A stretch of DNA of 64,000 nt from Vibrio sp. S9_S30 (GTDB taxonomy: Bacteria; Pseudomonadota; Gammaproteobacteria; Enterobacterales; Vibrionaceae), in the NCBI RefSeq assembly GCF_014694455.1, contig NZ_JAAUWT010000011.1, positions 124,001-188,000 on the forward strand, written 5' to 3'. Positions 51,294-60,115 of the stretch are shown piece after piece. A program made the translations under genes and the position numbers. Under the pieces are notes generated by a model. That model was given only the letters and a program-made list of their open reading frames with translations. It was not told the DNA's origin and did no database searches. Numbering within the stretch: position 1 is the stretch's first letter; every line of letters starts with the position of its first letter.

Positions 51294-51366
51294 CCTACCC
51301 AAGTAGTGTGACGTTATCTTCAGAAAATTATTCTGGCGTGACAGCTGCTTGGGCTGCTTTTTATCT
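51294..51366 (+). terminator. Probable terminator after mmsA
   Basis: CCCAAGTAG near 51298 pairs with CTGCTTGGG near 51346 (one wobble), followed by CTGCTTTTTATC. It has a long loop with internal pairing. Moderate support. Confidence 0.55.
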
Positions 51367-51420
51367 TGAGGTAGATTGTGTATATACTGCTTCTATAACG
51401 AAAAAACGTATCAGGGCACT

Positions 51421-52218
51421 ATGACGACCAGTAATAAACGTGAAAAAGGTTCTACCATCCTCCGTGTGTTAGAAATCCTGCAAGAAGTGGCTTCCAGCGA
51501 GCAACCGCTATCACCTACCGAAGTTGGGGTAAGGCTGGATATCCCCAAGCCTACGTCTCACCGAATCGTCAATACGTTACTCAAAGAAGGGTGGTTATAC
51601 ACCGATCTGAAAGGCCAGCTTGTACCCGGTGATCATTTTCATAATATCGCTCTGAACGTTCTGCATACCAGTGTTCATAAAACGCATTGGCGCGCCATCC
51701 TTGAACGGGTTGCAAAAGAGTTGGATGAAACTTGTGGCATCGCCATTCCCGATGGCACGGAAATGATCTATTTCGACAGAGTGGAATGCGAATACCCCTT
51801 AAGAGTGCACATTCCCGTAGGAACCCGAGTACCTGCTTGGTGTTCATCCAGTGGGAAACTTTACCTAAGTAGCCTTCCCGAAGCACGTCGCCGTGCCATG
51901 TTCAAGCAGTTCGATCTCAACCCGATGGGGAAAAACTCCATTTTGGATCCAGACGCGTTAGAGCAATCTTTGCTCGGAATTCATCAAACCCAGATTGGTA
52001 TTGATAATGAAGAGTTTATAGATGGTATGAATGCGATATCGGTGCCCATTAAACGTTCTGATGGTCGCCTTATTGCTTGCTTGTTTTGCCATGCCCCGAT
52101 TGCTCGTAAAACGCTCGACCATCTGATTTCCTCTGTCGACAAACTCCGCAAAGCCGCTCAAGAAATTGAATCGGTGCTCGCGGTATTGGAAAAGCCTTCT
52201 GTATGCGAAAAGTCTTAA
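51421..52218 (+). CDS. IclR-family transcriptional regulator
   Basis: About 265 residues. The winged helix-turn-helix (LSPTEVGVRLDIPKPTSHRIVNTLLKEGWL) is at about 35-65, and an IclR effector domain fills the rest (IPVGTRVPAWCSSSGKLYLSSLP, GIDNEEFIDGMNAISVPI). The ATG at 51421 begins MTTSNK; an upstream in-frame GTG is less likely. It is the natural regulator of the adjacent dehydrogenase pair. The last codons and the stop are part of an 18-bp repeat, so the C-terminus VLEKPS-VCEKS is repeat-derived. Confidence 0.88.
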   Translation: MTTSNKREKGSTILRVLEILQEVASSEQPLSPTEVGVRLDIPKPTSHRIVNTLLKEGWLYTDLKGQLVPGDHFHNIALNVLHTSVHKTHWRAILERVAKELDETCGIAIPDGTEMIYFDRVECEYPLRVHIPVGTRVPAWCSSSGKLYLSSLPEARRRAMFKQFDLNPMGKNSILDPDALEQSLLGIHQTQIGIDNEEFIDGMNAISVPIKRSDGRLIACLFCHAPIARKTLDHLISSVDKLRKAAQEIESVLAVLEKPSVCEKS

Positions 52219-52254
52219 GTATGTAAAAAGCCTTAAGTATGTGGAAAGCCTTAA
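52183..52254 (+). repeat. 18-bp tandem repeat, four copies, crossing the iclR-type gene stop codon
   Basis: Units at 52183, 52201, 52219 and 52237. The first two are in frame inside the gene and the second ends exactly with its TAA; units three and four also end in TAA (GTATGTAAAAAGCCTTAA and GTATGTGGAAAGCCTTAA). The array therefore runs from coding into 3' UTR in register with the stop. Confidence 0.85.
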
Positions 52255-52321
52255 TGAAGCGCGTATGGTGACCTGCCAACCGTAATGATCAAGGGGCAAC
52301 ATTCCCCGAAGCATGAAAATG

Positions 52322-52347
52322 ATAAGGGGCATTTGAATGCCCCTTAT
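52322..52347. terminator. Bidirectional terminator hairpin
   Basis: ATAAGGGGCATT-TG-AATGCCCCTTAT, a 12-bp perfect stem between the IclR gene and the convergent ABC ATPase gene. T-tracts are short on both sides. Confidence 0.75.
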
Positions 52348-52381
52348 GGTTTATGGACGGTTCAAAAATTGAGTGGAAATC

Positions 52382-53437
52382 TTAAAACACATAAGCATCG
52401 TTCAAACTGAAGCCAATCGAAATCGGGTCTCCAATCTGGTGGTTGTTCGACGTGTTGGTCACGATGTTGATGCTGGTGCCATCTGGTGCTTTGGCAATTA
52501 AGATTTTTTCTCTGCCTAAGTTTTCGACGCCGTATACTTCCCCTTTTATTGCATCGGGATCATCTGTGACGCACAAATGGTGACCTCTGATACCGAGTTC
52601 ACAGTTTGATTGGTCACTCAAATGATCAAATTTGGTGTCATTTGTGACATCAATTTTGAGTTGATTGCCATGAAAGTAACGTTTCCCCCCTTCCTCTCGT
52701 AACTGCCCTTGGAAGAAATTCATGGGGGGCGAACCAATGAATTGAGCGACAAAGCGAGATGCAGGGTGGTTATAGATTTCAGTCGGCGTGCCCACTTGCT
52801 CTATATTTCCTTCGTTCATCACAACCACCAGATCGCCCATGGTCATGGCTTCTACTTGGTCGTGAGTCACAAAGATAGTCGTCACATTAAGTTTCTTTTG
52901 GAGATGCACTAATTCTGAGCGCAATACTTGCCTGAGTGATGCGTCCAGTGCGGCTAAGGGTTCGTCCATCAAAAAAACGGCGGGGCTACGAACAATGGCT
53001 TTTGCCATTGCGACCCTTTGCCTTTCGCCACCAGACAGCTGGGCAGGCTTCTTATCTAATAATTTGCCTATTTCCAGAATGTCTACGGCGTGCACAATGC
53101 GCTCTTCCATTGTTTTTTCGGTTATATCTATGTTTCTTAAACTCATTTTTATGTTATCTCGAGCAGTAAGATGGGGATATAACAAAGACGATTGAAAGAC
53201 CATGGCAATGTCGCGTTGGTGTGGAGGTAGCTGTGTAACATCTTGCCCTTGGATCTGTATTGTGCCCCCCGAAGGCAGTTCTAGCCCTGCGATACAGTTG
53301 AGAGTGGTGGATTTTCCACACCCTGATGGACCTAAAAATACACAGAACGTACCATCGGGAATATCGAGGTCGATTCCCTTCACTGCCGTTTTACCATCGT
53401 ATTTCTTGATGAGCTGTTTTAATTGAATTCCTGACAT
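52382..53437 (-). CDS. ABC transporter ATPase, UgpC/MalK-like
   Basis: A 351-residue CUT1-type ATPase. Walker A GPSGCGKSTT, Q-loop VFQSSLLYPHLT, signature LSGGERQRVAMAKAI, Walker B VFLMDEPLAALD and switch His in FVTHDQVEAM are followed by a C-terminal TOBE domain (about 235-351). AAGGAAG precedes the ATG. It closes a minus-strand operon of SDR, binding protein, two permeases and ATPase. Confidence 0.92.
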   Translation of the reverse strand: MSGIQLKQLIKKYDGKTAVKGIDLDIPDGTFCVFLGPSGCGKSTTLNCIAGLELPSGGTIQIQGQDVTQLPPHQRDIAMVFQSSLLYPHLTARDNIKMSLRNIDITEKTMEERIVHAVDILEIGKLLDKKPAQLSGGERQRVAMAKAIVRSPAVFLMDEPLAALDASLRQVLRSELVHLQKKLNVTTIFVTHDQVEAMTMGDLVVVMNEGNIEQVGTPTEIYNHPASRFVAQFIGSPPMNFFQGQLREEGGKRYFHGNQLKIDVTNDTKFDHLSDQSNCELGIRGHHLCVTDDPDAIKGEVYGVENLGREKILIAKAPDGTSINIVTNTSNNHQIGDPISIGFSLNDAYVF

Positions 53438-53447
53438 TGGTACTTCC

Positions 53448-54305
53448 TTAAATTGGGTCCACGATGTTCATTTCAGTGATATGCCGTTGTAGAAAATAGA
53501 CCACCAACACCGCGGGTAAAATCGTAATCCATATTGCTGCTGCCATGTGGCTGGGTTGAGGCTGCTGAAATAGAAAGCCAGAAACAGCAGCGGGCAGCGT
53601 GGTAGCAGGGGTGCCGTTGGCTAAAATCGTCGCAAAGACAAATTCGTTCCACGAAAACAGAAAGGCAATAACGGCGGCGACTGCAATCCCGCTTTTTGAC
53701 AAAGGAATGATGATTTTTATAAAGGTACCTAAGCGAGAAAACCCATCGATTCTGGCTAGCTTCTCTACTTGCGGTAAATTGCGGAAATAGCCAATCAGCA
53801 TCCAAGTCACGAAGGGAATGGTGATCGTGAGCGTAACAATCACTAAGCCAGTTTTGGTGCCTGTTAACCCAAGTTTGGTGAACATCACGTAAAAGGGAAT
53901 CAAGGTTGAAACCGGCGGAATGGCGACAGAGAGCAATACGGCCATCAAGAGCGGGGTTTTAAACCGAAATTCCAATCGCGCGAATACGTACGCTAAAGGG
54001 ATAACAACGATCAGTGTGATGATCATGCTCCAGAAAGAAACCACCGCACTGTTCCAGAGCCCAGCTAAGATTTGATTTGCCTGCCCTGAGGCTTTAATTA
54101 CGGTTCCGTCTGGCATGGTGTAATCCAAGCCAATCACATTGTAGAACGACGCGACATTGATGCTCTCGGGGAAAAACGGGGGTGGATACGCAGCAATTTC
54201 TGCGGGCGTTAAAAAGGCATATTTTAAGAGCCAATATAATGGGAATATGCTCCAGATAACCGCAATTACGATCGATATCCATTTATGAATTGAAAACCGG
54301 CTCAT
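53448..54305 (-). CDS. ABC sugar permease, MalG/UgpE-like
   Basis: About 285 residues with six hydrophobic segments and the EAA-type loop RNLPQVEKLARIDGFSRLGTFIKIIIPLSKSG. The ATG at 54305 overlaps the stop of the upstream permease by 4 bp (ATGA), so the longer frame to 54329 is not used. Confidence 0.9.
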   Translation of the reverse strand: MSRFSIHKWISIVIAVIWSIFPLYWLLKYAFLTPAEIAAYPPPFFPESINVASFYNVIGLDYTMPDGTVIKASGQANQILAGLWNSAVVSFWSMIITLIVVIPLAYVFARLEFRFKTPLLMAVLLSVAIPPVSTLIPFYVMFTKLGLTGTKTGLVIVTLTITIPFVTWMLIGYFRNLPQVEKLARIDGFSRLGTFIKIIIPLSKSGIAVAAVIAFLFSWNEFVFATILANGTPATTLPAAVSGFLFQQPQPSHMAAAIWITILPAVLVVYFLQRHITEMNIVDPI

Positions 54306-55207
54306 GCACGTTCCTCCCTGACTCCCCAAATGGCATATAAAAGAAGGGTTGAACCCACAATCAGAAAGAGTAAGAAGAAGGACATGGCGCTTCCGTACCC
54401 CAGTTGCAGCTGCTTAAAGCTAATGTCGTAGAGCAAGAACGGCAAAACGGTTGATGTATCCCCTGGTCCCCCTCGACTGAGCATATAAATGAAATCAAAC
54501 ATCTTTAAGCTCAGCACGGTACAAATACAGGTAAACACAAACAGCGTGAACCTGAGTGGGGGTAACGTAACGTGAATGAACGTTTGCAGCGGGTTGAACC
54601 GATCAATCGAGGCTAATCCGTATAAACTTTTAGGTATAGTCTTTAAATTAGCGAGCAGGAAAAAAGCGACGAGGGGAGCCATGTTCCACGCAGCGCCTAG
54701 AGCCAGCACCTCTATTACCCAATCTCGGCTGATGAAATTAATGGGTTCATCCCCTCCAAACATAAAGGACAAGGAGGTCGCGACACCGGATTGCCCACGC
54801 GCTAAATAAAACCACATTACCCCTGTACCGTATAGAGATACTGCCCAAGGCATCATGATTAAAGTGCGAAGCAGGTTACTCATTCTTTTTACTGAGTTCA
54901 TCACCATAGCGAGACCAAGCCCCGCAGCGAGGGTGAGCACCACGACTTCTAAAGCAAACCGAATGGATACCCCTGTAGCATGCCAGAACTCGCTGGATTG
55001 CAAAACGTTAGAAAAATTGTCCAGCCCGACAAACTGAGACCGCATTTTTCCAAATAAGAATTGCACATCGTGGAGGCTAAGCCATACGGCATACCCCATG
55101 GGATAGGCCATAATGACTAACAAAAACAGTAATACGGGTAAGGTCAGCAACAAGGCAAATTGCAGGTTGGACAGCTCCGTTGTTTTTGTTGATTTATTGC
55201 TGTTCAT
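54302..55207 (-). CDS. ABC sugar permease, MalF/UgpA-like
   Basis: A 301-residue permease with six membrane segments. The EAA-type loop is KTIPKSLYGLASIDRFNPLQTFIHVTLPPLR. It forms a heterodimer with the overlapping second permease. AAGGA precedes the ATG. Confidence 0.9.
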   Translation of the reverse strand: MNSNKSTKTTELSNLQFALLLTLPVLLFLLVIMAYPMGYAVWLSLHDVQFLFGKMRSQFVGLDNFSNVLQSSEFWHATGVSIRFALEVVVLTLAAGLGLAMVMNSVKRMSNLLRTLIMMPWAVSLYGTGVMWFYLARGQSGVATSLSFMFGGDEPINFISRDWVIEVLALGAAWNMAPLVAFFLLANLKTIPKSLYGLASIDRFNPLQTFIHVTLPPLRFTLFVFTCICTVLSLKMFDFIYMLSRGGPGDTSTVLPFLLYDISFKQLQLGYGSAMSFFLLFLIVGSTLLLYAIWGVREERA

Positions 55208-55252
55208 GAAAGTGTTCCTTAGAGTGCGGTCAGCCTTGACCGCACTAAAATA

Positions 55253-56554
55253 TTAGATTCCGTATTTCTTATTTAATTTTTCTATTTGCTTGCGCATGTC
55301 AGCGAGTGTTTCGTCGACGGGTTGGTCATCCAAAAGGAACTGACTGAGGCGCTTGCGTAGCCAGGAATTAAATTCTTCTGCCCACAGCACTTTCCACACT
55401 CCATTTGGGTTGGGTGTTTTTGCGTATAGATCAACCATGTTTTGGTAATCGGATTCGCTTGCTAAAAACCCTTTCATGGCGGCTTGAGTTTCAGCGCTTT
55501 CCATCACAGGTTTGTAAGCAGAAAACAGCATGGATTCGTTCATCCAGCGTTGCGCAACGTAGAATTTGTCGTCTTGGTTTTTGTAGCCATACCACGACCA
55601 AAAATCCTTTGTTTGTGATTCTTGCTTCGCGCTGCGTTCACGATTGGTGGCTAAGTAAAGAGCGCTATCAAGCAAGCCCCAGCTTTGTCCTTGATACGGT
55701 AAGAAGCTCACGTTACCAGCCATTGACGAGAATTGAGGATTATTAAAATACGCGATGTTATAGGCAGCTTGTGCTGAGTAGAGGTATCGTCCCGAGGCAA
55801 AGCCATCCACAATGCCCGATTCGGTATAACTTAACACTTCTTCTGGTACCGCCCCCGATTTCCATAGCGCTTTCCAGTCTCGCAAGGTTTCTGCCGCGAC
55901 CCCATCTGAGGAGAGATTCGGTTTCTTTGTTTTGGGATCGATCAAGTACTCTCCACGGTTTAATACTTCCCAAATAAAGGCCCAAGAAATGCCATAAAAT
56001 TCGTTGAACCAGTGTGGTAAATAAACCCCTTTCACCCCTTTTTCATGAAGTGAGATCACTTGGTCATAAAACTCGTCCCAATTTTTCGGGTAGTCTTTTT
56101 CGCTTAGGCCAAGCTCTTTCAATTTGATTTTGTTAACGGCAACAAGCCCACGAACGGAAAGGAAGTAGGAAAGACCAAGCAATTTCCCATCGTACGTCCA
56201 TGCGTCTAACACGTTGGGGTAAATGTCTTTCTTTATGGCTTCAAACTCATCCAGTTCATTCACGGTCTTAAGCCAGCCTGCCTCATAAAACCGAACGGCT
56301 GTCGGAGGGTTAGCGTAAAGGATGTCGAGTTTGTCTTTTGCGATCAGAGATTTTTCCATAAGTGCAGGGTAATCACCCGTGACCGTGGCGTAATCTACGT
56401 TAGCTTTGTTGATTTTATTAAACGTATCTACATTGTCTTGAACAATTTCGGGCTTATATTGCCAACCTCGGAAATACGTTTCGTCATCAGCAATACTGTA
56501 TCCGCTTGCCATTGCCAGAAGTGTGCTGGCAAGCCATGTTTTTGTCCTAATCAT
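55253..56554 (-). CDS. Extracellular solute-binding protein, CUT1 sugar type
   Basis: A 433-residue binding protein with signal peptide (TWLASTLLAMASGYSIA). The fold is of the SBP_bac_1 class: DILYANPPTAVRFYEAGWLKTVNELDE, YDGKLLGLSYFLSVRGLVAVNK, a hinge and a C-terminal lobe with the WAEEFNSWLRKRLSQFLL helix. Substrate is unknown; the locus suggests a sugar or polyol derivative. AGGACGAGG precedes the ATG. Confidence 0.88.
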   Translation of the reverse strand: MIRTKTWLASTLLAMASGYSIADDETYFRGWQYKPEIVQDNVDTFNKINKANVDYATVTGDYPALMEKSLIAKDKLDILYANPPTAVRFYEAGWLKTVNELDEFEAIKKDIYPNVLDAWTYDGKLLGLSYFLSVRGLVAVNKIKLKELGLSEKDYPKNWDEFYDQVISLHEKGVKGVYLPHWFNEFYGISWAFIWEVLNRGEYLIDPKTKKPNLSSDGVAAETLRDWKALWKSGAVPEEVLSYTESGIVDGFASGRYLYSAQAAYNIAYFNNPQFSSMAGNVSFLPYQGQSWGLLDSALYLATNRERSAKQESQTKDFWSWYGYKNQDDKFYVAQRWMNESMLFSAYKPVMESAETQAAMKGFLASESDYQNMVDLYAKTPNPNGVWKVLWAEEFNSWLRKRLSQFLLDDQPVDETLADMRKQIEKLNKKYGI

Positions 56555-56609
56555 GATATACCTCGTCCTTATATACTTAGTCTCGTAACGTCTATGTTGC
56601 GAAATGTTG

Positions 56610-56628
56610 TTCGGAAAAGTGCTCCGAA
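56610..56628 (-). other. Intercistronic hairpin between SDR and binding-protein genes
   Basis: TTCGGA-7 nt-TCCGAA in the 87-bp gap. No T-run. Such stems often stabilise the highly expressed binding-protein message. Confidence 0.4.
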
Positions 56629-56641
56629 ATTGTTTCGAAAA

Positions 56642-57439
56642 TCAGCCCATGTAAACACCGCCAGTCACGTTGACTGCCTGACCTGTCATGAACGCTGAAG
56701 CCTCCGAAAGAAGAAAAGCGACAACCTTGGAGACGTCTTGTGGTTTTTCCAATCGACCTAAAGGTGTTTGTTGAATGTATTCATCAATAACCGCTTTAGG
56801 TTCCATCTCTCTTAGTGTTGCTTCCCAACGTATTTCTCTTTCCTGCATTCCTGTTTCCACAAAGCCAGGGCAGACGGCATTGACGCGAATGCCGTGCTTT
56901 GCCCATTCCCGTGCACTTGCCTGTGTCCACCCGACTACCGCAAACTTACTTGCCGAGTAATGCGCGAGTAAGGGCGCACCGACTTTAGCCGCTAATGAAG
57001 CCGTATTCACAATGATTCCCGGCTTCTTCTGGCTGATCCAATGGCGTGCCGCCATTTGGTTGGTAAGGAAAACGCCTTTGGTATTAACGTTAAAGTTGGC
57101 GTCCCATTCTTCATCGGTGAGCGCGGTGGCATGATTCATGGTTGATATGCCGGCATTGGCAATTAGAAAATCGAACGATTCAAACATTTCAAACATTTCA
57201 TCAAACCCAGAGACAACAGATTGTCGCTGCGATACATCCATATAACAGGTGTGCGCGCGACCTTTGTTTGTCTTGTTGAGTCGATTTACAGCTTGTTTTG
57301 CGGTTGATTGATCGATATCTGCAATCATTACATCGACATTTTGTTCGATAAGTTCATGTGCAATTGCGTAACCAATTCCGTGACACCCACCTGTGATTAA
57401 TGCCTTTTTTCCTTTTAAATCATTGTGATATGAAGGCAT
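56642..57439 (-). CDS. Short-chain dehydrogenase, polyol/sugar dehydrogenase-like
   Basis: A 265-residue classical SDR. TGGCHGIGYAI is the NAD-binding loop, NAGIS the structural motif, NTAS the catalytic Ser region and YSASKFAVV the Tyr/Lys pair. The sequence is of the sorbitol/arabinitol dehydrogenase kind. It is the first gene of the minus-strand transport operon, divergent from the DeoR gene, so it probably oxidises the imported polyol. AAGGAG precedes the ATG. Confidence 0.85.
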   Translation of the reverse strand: MPSYHNDLKGKKALITGGCHGIGYAIAHELIEQNVDVMIADIDQSTAKQAVNRLNKTNKGRAHTCYMDVSQRQSVVSGFDEMFEMFESFDFLIANAGISTMNHATALTDEEWDANFNVNTKGVFLTNQMAARHWISQKKPGIIVNTASLAAKVGAPLLAHYSASKFAVVGWTQASAREWAKHGIRVNAVCPGFVETGMQEREIRWEATLREMEPKAVIDEYIQQTPLGRLEKPQDVSKVVAFLLSEASAFMTGQAVNVTGGVYMG

Positions 57440-57629
57440 CTTATGTGCTCCTTATCGATATTTGCATTATGTTGATTTGAAACTTAGGATTAACATTCAA
57501 CCATTATTTTCAACAAATCAAACTTTTTTTTGATAAATTTGTTGATATGTGAACGAGGTTTGATTAAATTACAAACAAAACGAACATTAATTAAATGATG
57601 AGTGTTCGCTAGGTGAACAGGAGATCAGC
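57440..57629. promoter_or_regulatory. Divergent promoter region with inverted repeats
   Basis: A 190-bp AT-rich spacer between SDR and DeoR genes. CAACAAAT (57511-57518) and ATTTGTTG (57537-57544) are exact inverses, and CGAACA/TGTTCG form another pair near 57580-57608. Likely operators for the DeoR protein controlling both directions. Confidence 0.5.
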
Positions 57630-58442
57630 TTGACAACCCCAAGCCAAAACGAAAAAAGAAAAACAGTGAGTACGCGCCATGAAAAGATTCTAGATATTGT
57701 TCGGCAGCGTGGCTTTGTGTCGGTTAATGATCTCGCTGATCATTTAAAAGTCTCTGACATGACAGTAAGGAGAGATCTGGTTCAGTTAGACAACGACGGT
57801 TTGTTGATGCGTACACACGGTGGTGCGATGACGCTAGAAGAGGAGTCCCAAGTTGCGGTTGATATTATCGAGCCGGATTTTTCATTGCGCATGAACAAGA
57901 ACCAAACTCAAAAAGTCAAAATTGCAAAATTGGCACGTGAATTGGTTTTTCCTAATGCGACAGTGGCATTGGATGTCGGGACTACCGCCAGCTTGTTGGC
58001 TAAAGAGTTGAGTACGCTAGAGGGCATTAAGCTGTTTACCAACAACTTGCATGCTGCTATTGCCTTAGCGCCAGCGACTTACCCCGTTTATCTATCAGGG
58101 GGGCAAATGAGAACGCCAGAGCTCTCAATCAATGGGCCATTAGCGACTCAGCAAATCCGAAACTTTCGATTTGATATCGCCTTTATCGGGGTATCGGGGA
58201 TAAACCCAGCAGGGATATTTGATTACAGCATTGAGGATTCAGAGACCAAATGTCTTTATATGGAGAATGCTCAAGAAGTCATCGTCCTATGCGATTCATC
58301 TAAGTTTGGTCATATCTCGGTCGTTCACATTGGCACGCTTGAAAACATCAGTGGAATTGTGACGGATAAAATGCCAACGGGGGCTTTGTTAGAAGCGCTG
58401 CAAGCCGCCAATGTCAATATTATTTGTGCAGACAGAGACTAA
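57630..58442 (+). CDS. DeoR/GlpR-family repressor of the right-hand catabolic locus
   Basis: A 270-residue DeoR protein. The helix-turn-helix is VSVNDLADHLKVSDMTVRRDLVQLD (about residues 28-52), followed by TTASLLAKELS, LYLSGGQMR-type and FIGVSGIN effector-domain motifs and LCDSSKFGH. It starts with TTG, well spaced behind CAGGAG. It should respond to a sugar phosphate made by the downstream FGGY kinase. A 19-bp direct repeat brackets its stop codon. Confidence 0.88.
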   Translation: MTTPSQNEKRKTVSTRHEKILDIVRQRGFVSVNDLADHLKVSDMTVRRDLVQLDNDGLLMRTHGGAMTLEEESQVAVDIIEPDFSLRMNKNQTQKVKIAKLARELVFPNATVALDVGTTASLLAKELSTLEGIKLFTNNLHAAIALAPATYPVYLSGGQMRTPELSINGPLATQQIRNFRFDIAFIGVSGINPAGIFDYSIEDSETKCLYMENAQEVIVLCDSSKFGHISVVHIGTLENISGIVTDKMPTGALLEALQAANVNIICADRD

Positions 58443-58465
58443 GTAGTATTCGTGCAGACAGACAC
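58421..58465 (+). repeat. 19-bp direct repeat bracketing the deoR-type gene stop codon
   Basis: TATTTGTGCAGACAGAGAC (58421-58439) and TATTCGTGCAGACAGACAC (58447-58465), two mismatches, 26-bp period. The stop TAA (58440-58442) lies between them. Further degenerate CACCGTTGCTAGT/AATTGCTAATAAAC copies fill the spacer to about 58580. Confidence 0.75.
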
Positions 58466-58594
58466 GCAGCACCGTTGCTAGTGCGGCACCGTTGTTAAAC
58501 AAAAACACCGTTGCCAGTAAAAAAAAAACACTATTGCTAAAAACCATAATTGCTAATAAACACAGTTGCTAATAAACCAAGGAAGGATTGAATA

Positions 58595-60115
58595 ATGGCA
58601 TACGTAATTGGATTGGATATCGGGACCACATCAACGATTGGTTTACTCATTAAACCTGGAGAGCCTAGTTTCCGATATACCGCTTCTCGTGCTGTCAGTT
58701 TCTATTCTGAACACTCTGGTTGGGCAGAAGAAAACCCCATGCAATGGTGGGAAAATGTTTGCAGCATTTGCCAAGAGTTGCTTGAAGCGTCTGGGATTCG
58801 AAGCAGTGAAATTACCAGTGTTGGGGTGACGGGCATGTTACCTGCTGTGGTGTTGTTAGACCAAAATGAGCAGTTAATACGACGATCCATTCAGCAAAGC
58901 GATGGGCGGTGCCAAGAGCAAGTGGTCGCGATCAAAGAAGAGATAGACGAACGAGATTTCCTTTTGAAGTCCGGAAATGGCATTAATCAGCAACTTGTTG
59001 CCGCCAAGCTCAGATGGTTAGAACAGCACGAACCCGATCATTTTTCACGCATTAATACCGTATTTGGCTCCTACGACTACATCAATTGGCGGTTAACGCA
59101 GAAAAAGGCGGTTGATCGGAATTGGGCGCTAGAGGCAGGGTTTATCGATGTCTATACAGGTCAACTTTGCCCAGACTTGATTCGGCTAGCGCATGTTGAA
59201 CCGAATGTTGTTCCTGAACTGTCTCTGTCCCATGAGATGTTAGGAACGATCAGCCGATGTGCCGCCGAGCAAACAGGTTTGTGCGAAGGAACAATGGTGG
59301 TCGGCGGCAGTGCCGATCATATTGCGTCAGCTTATGGTGCGGGCGTTCATCAGCCCGGAGACGTGTTGCTCAAGTTTGGCGGCTCTGTTGATGTTCTTAT
59401 TTCGAGTGATACCGCCGTCCCAGACGAAAGGATGTATCTGGATTACCACCTACTTCCTGGTCTTTATATGCCCAATGGCTGTATGGCTTCTGGCGGTTCA
59501 GGCCTTAACTGGTTTGTCCGAGAATTCGCAAAATATGAAGCTCAGTTGGCGGAACGAAAAAAAGTCACGCCGCATGCATTTTTGGATTCATTAAGCGAGG
59601 AAGTGCCCGCAGGCTGCGAAGGTGTGTACGCCTTACCGTATTTATTAGGGGAAAAGACACCGATTCATGATCCGCTGGCTAGGGGCGTTTTTTCTGGGTT
59701 GAGTCTAAACCATGGTGTACCTCATCTGTGGCGTGCGCTATTGGAGAGTTTTGCCTACGCGATTCGTCACCATATTGAAGTCTTTCAAGACATGGGCTTC
59801 TCGACACAACGATTTTGGGTATCCGATGGCGGTTCAAATAGCGAGTTTTGGATGCAAATCGTATCGGATGTTATCCAGCAACCACTTCAAACGTTAGAAG
59901 GGCACCCTGGCTCATGCTTAGGGGCGGCTTGGATGGCTGCGGTAGGCTGTGGACTGAGCTCGGATTTTACGGCCGTTTCTGATTACGTCTCCTACTCAAA
60001 AAAGATAGAGCCGAACGCTCAAAACCACTTGGTTTACCAACAAGGTTATGAGTCTTACAAGGCGTTATATCAGCAGTTACAACCCATTTTTTCAGCATGG
60101 GGGCAACATGATTAA
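58595..60115 (+). CDS. FGGY-family carbohydrate kinase, xylulokinase-like
   Basis: A 506-residue kinase with GLDIGTTSTIGLLI (phosphate 1), VTGMLPAVVLLD, GSADHIASAYGAG, FGGSVDVLIS and the C-terminal adenosine motif SDGGSNSEFWMQIVSD. Closest in style to xylulose/ribulose kinases. It follows the DeoR regulator and overlaps the HAD phosphatase gene by 8 bp. It would phosphorylate the ketose or polyol produced in this locus. Confidence 0.88.
   Translation: MAYVIGLDIGTTSTIGLLIKPGEPSFRYTASRAVSFYSEHSGWAEENPMQWWENVCSICQELLEASGIRSSEITSVGVTGMLPAVVLLDQNEQLIRRSIQQSDGRCQEQVVAIKEEIDERDFLLKSGNGINQQLVAAKLRWLEQHEPDHFSRINTVFGSYDYINWRLTQKKAVDRNWALEAGFIDVYTGQLCPDLIRLAHVEPNVVPELSLSHEMLGTISRCAAEQTGLCEGTMVVGGSADHIASAYGAGVHQPGDVLLKFGGSVDVLISSDTAVPDERMYLDYHLLPGLYMPNGCMASGGSGLNWFVREFAKYEAQLAERKKVTPHAFLDSLSEEVPAGCEGVYALPYLLGEKTPIHDPLARGVFSGLSLNHGVPHLWRALLESFAYAIRHHIEVFQDMGFSTQRFWVSDGGSNSEFWMQIVSDVIQQPLQTLEGHPGSCLGAAWMAAVGCGLSSDFTAVSDYVSYSKKIEPNAQNHLVYQQGYESYKALYQQLQPIFSAWGQHD

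Noticed and set aside
51230..51300. Frameshifted extension of MmsA into the repeat
   Set aside because: MmsA has its normal length and C-terminus at the TAA; the repeat contains stops in the relevant frame.
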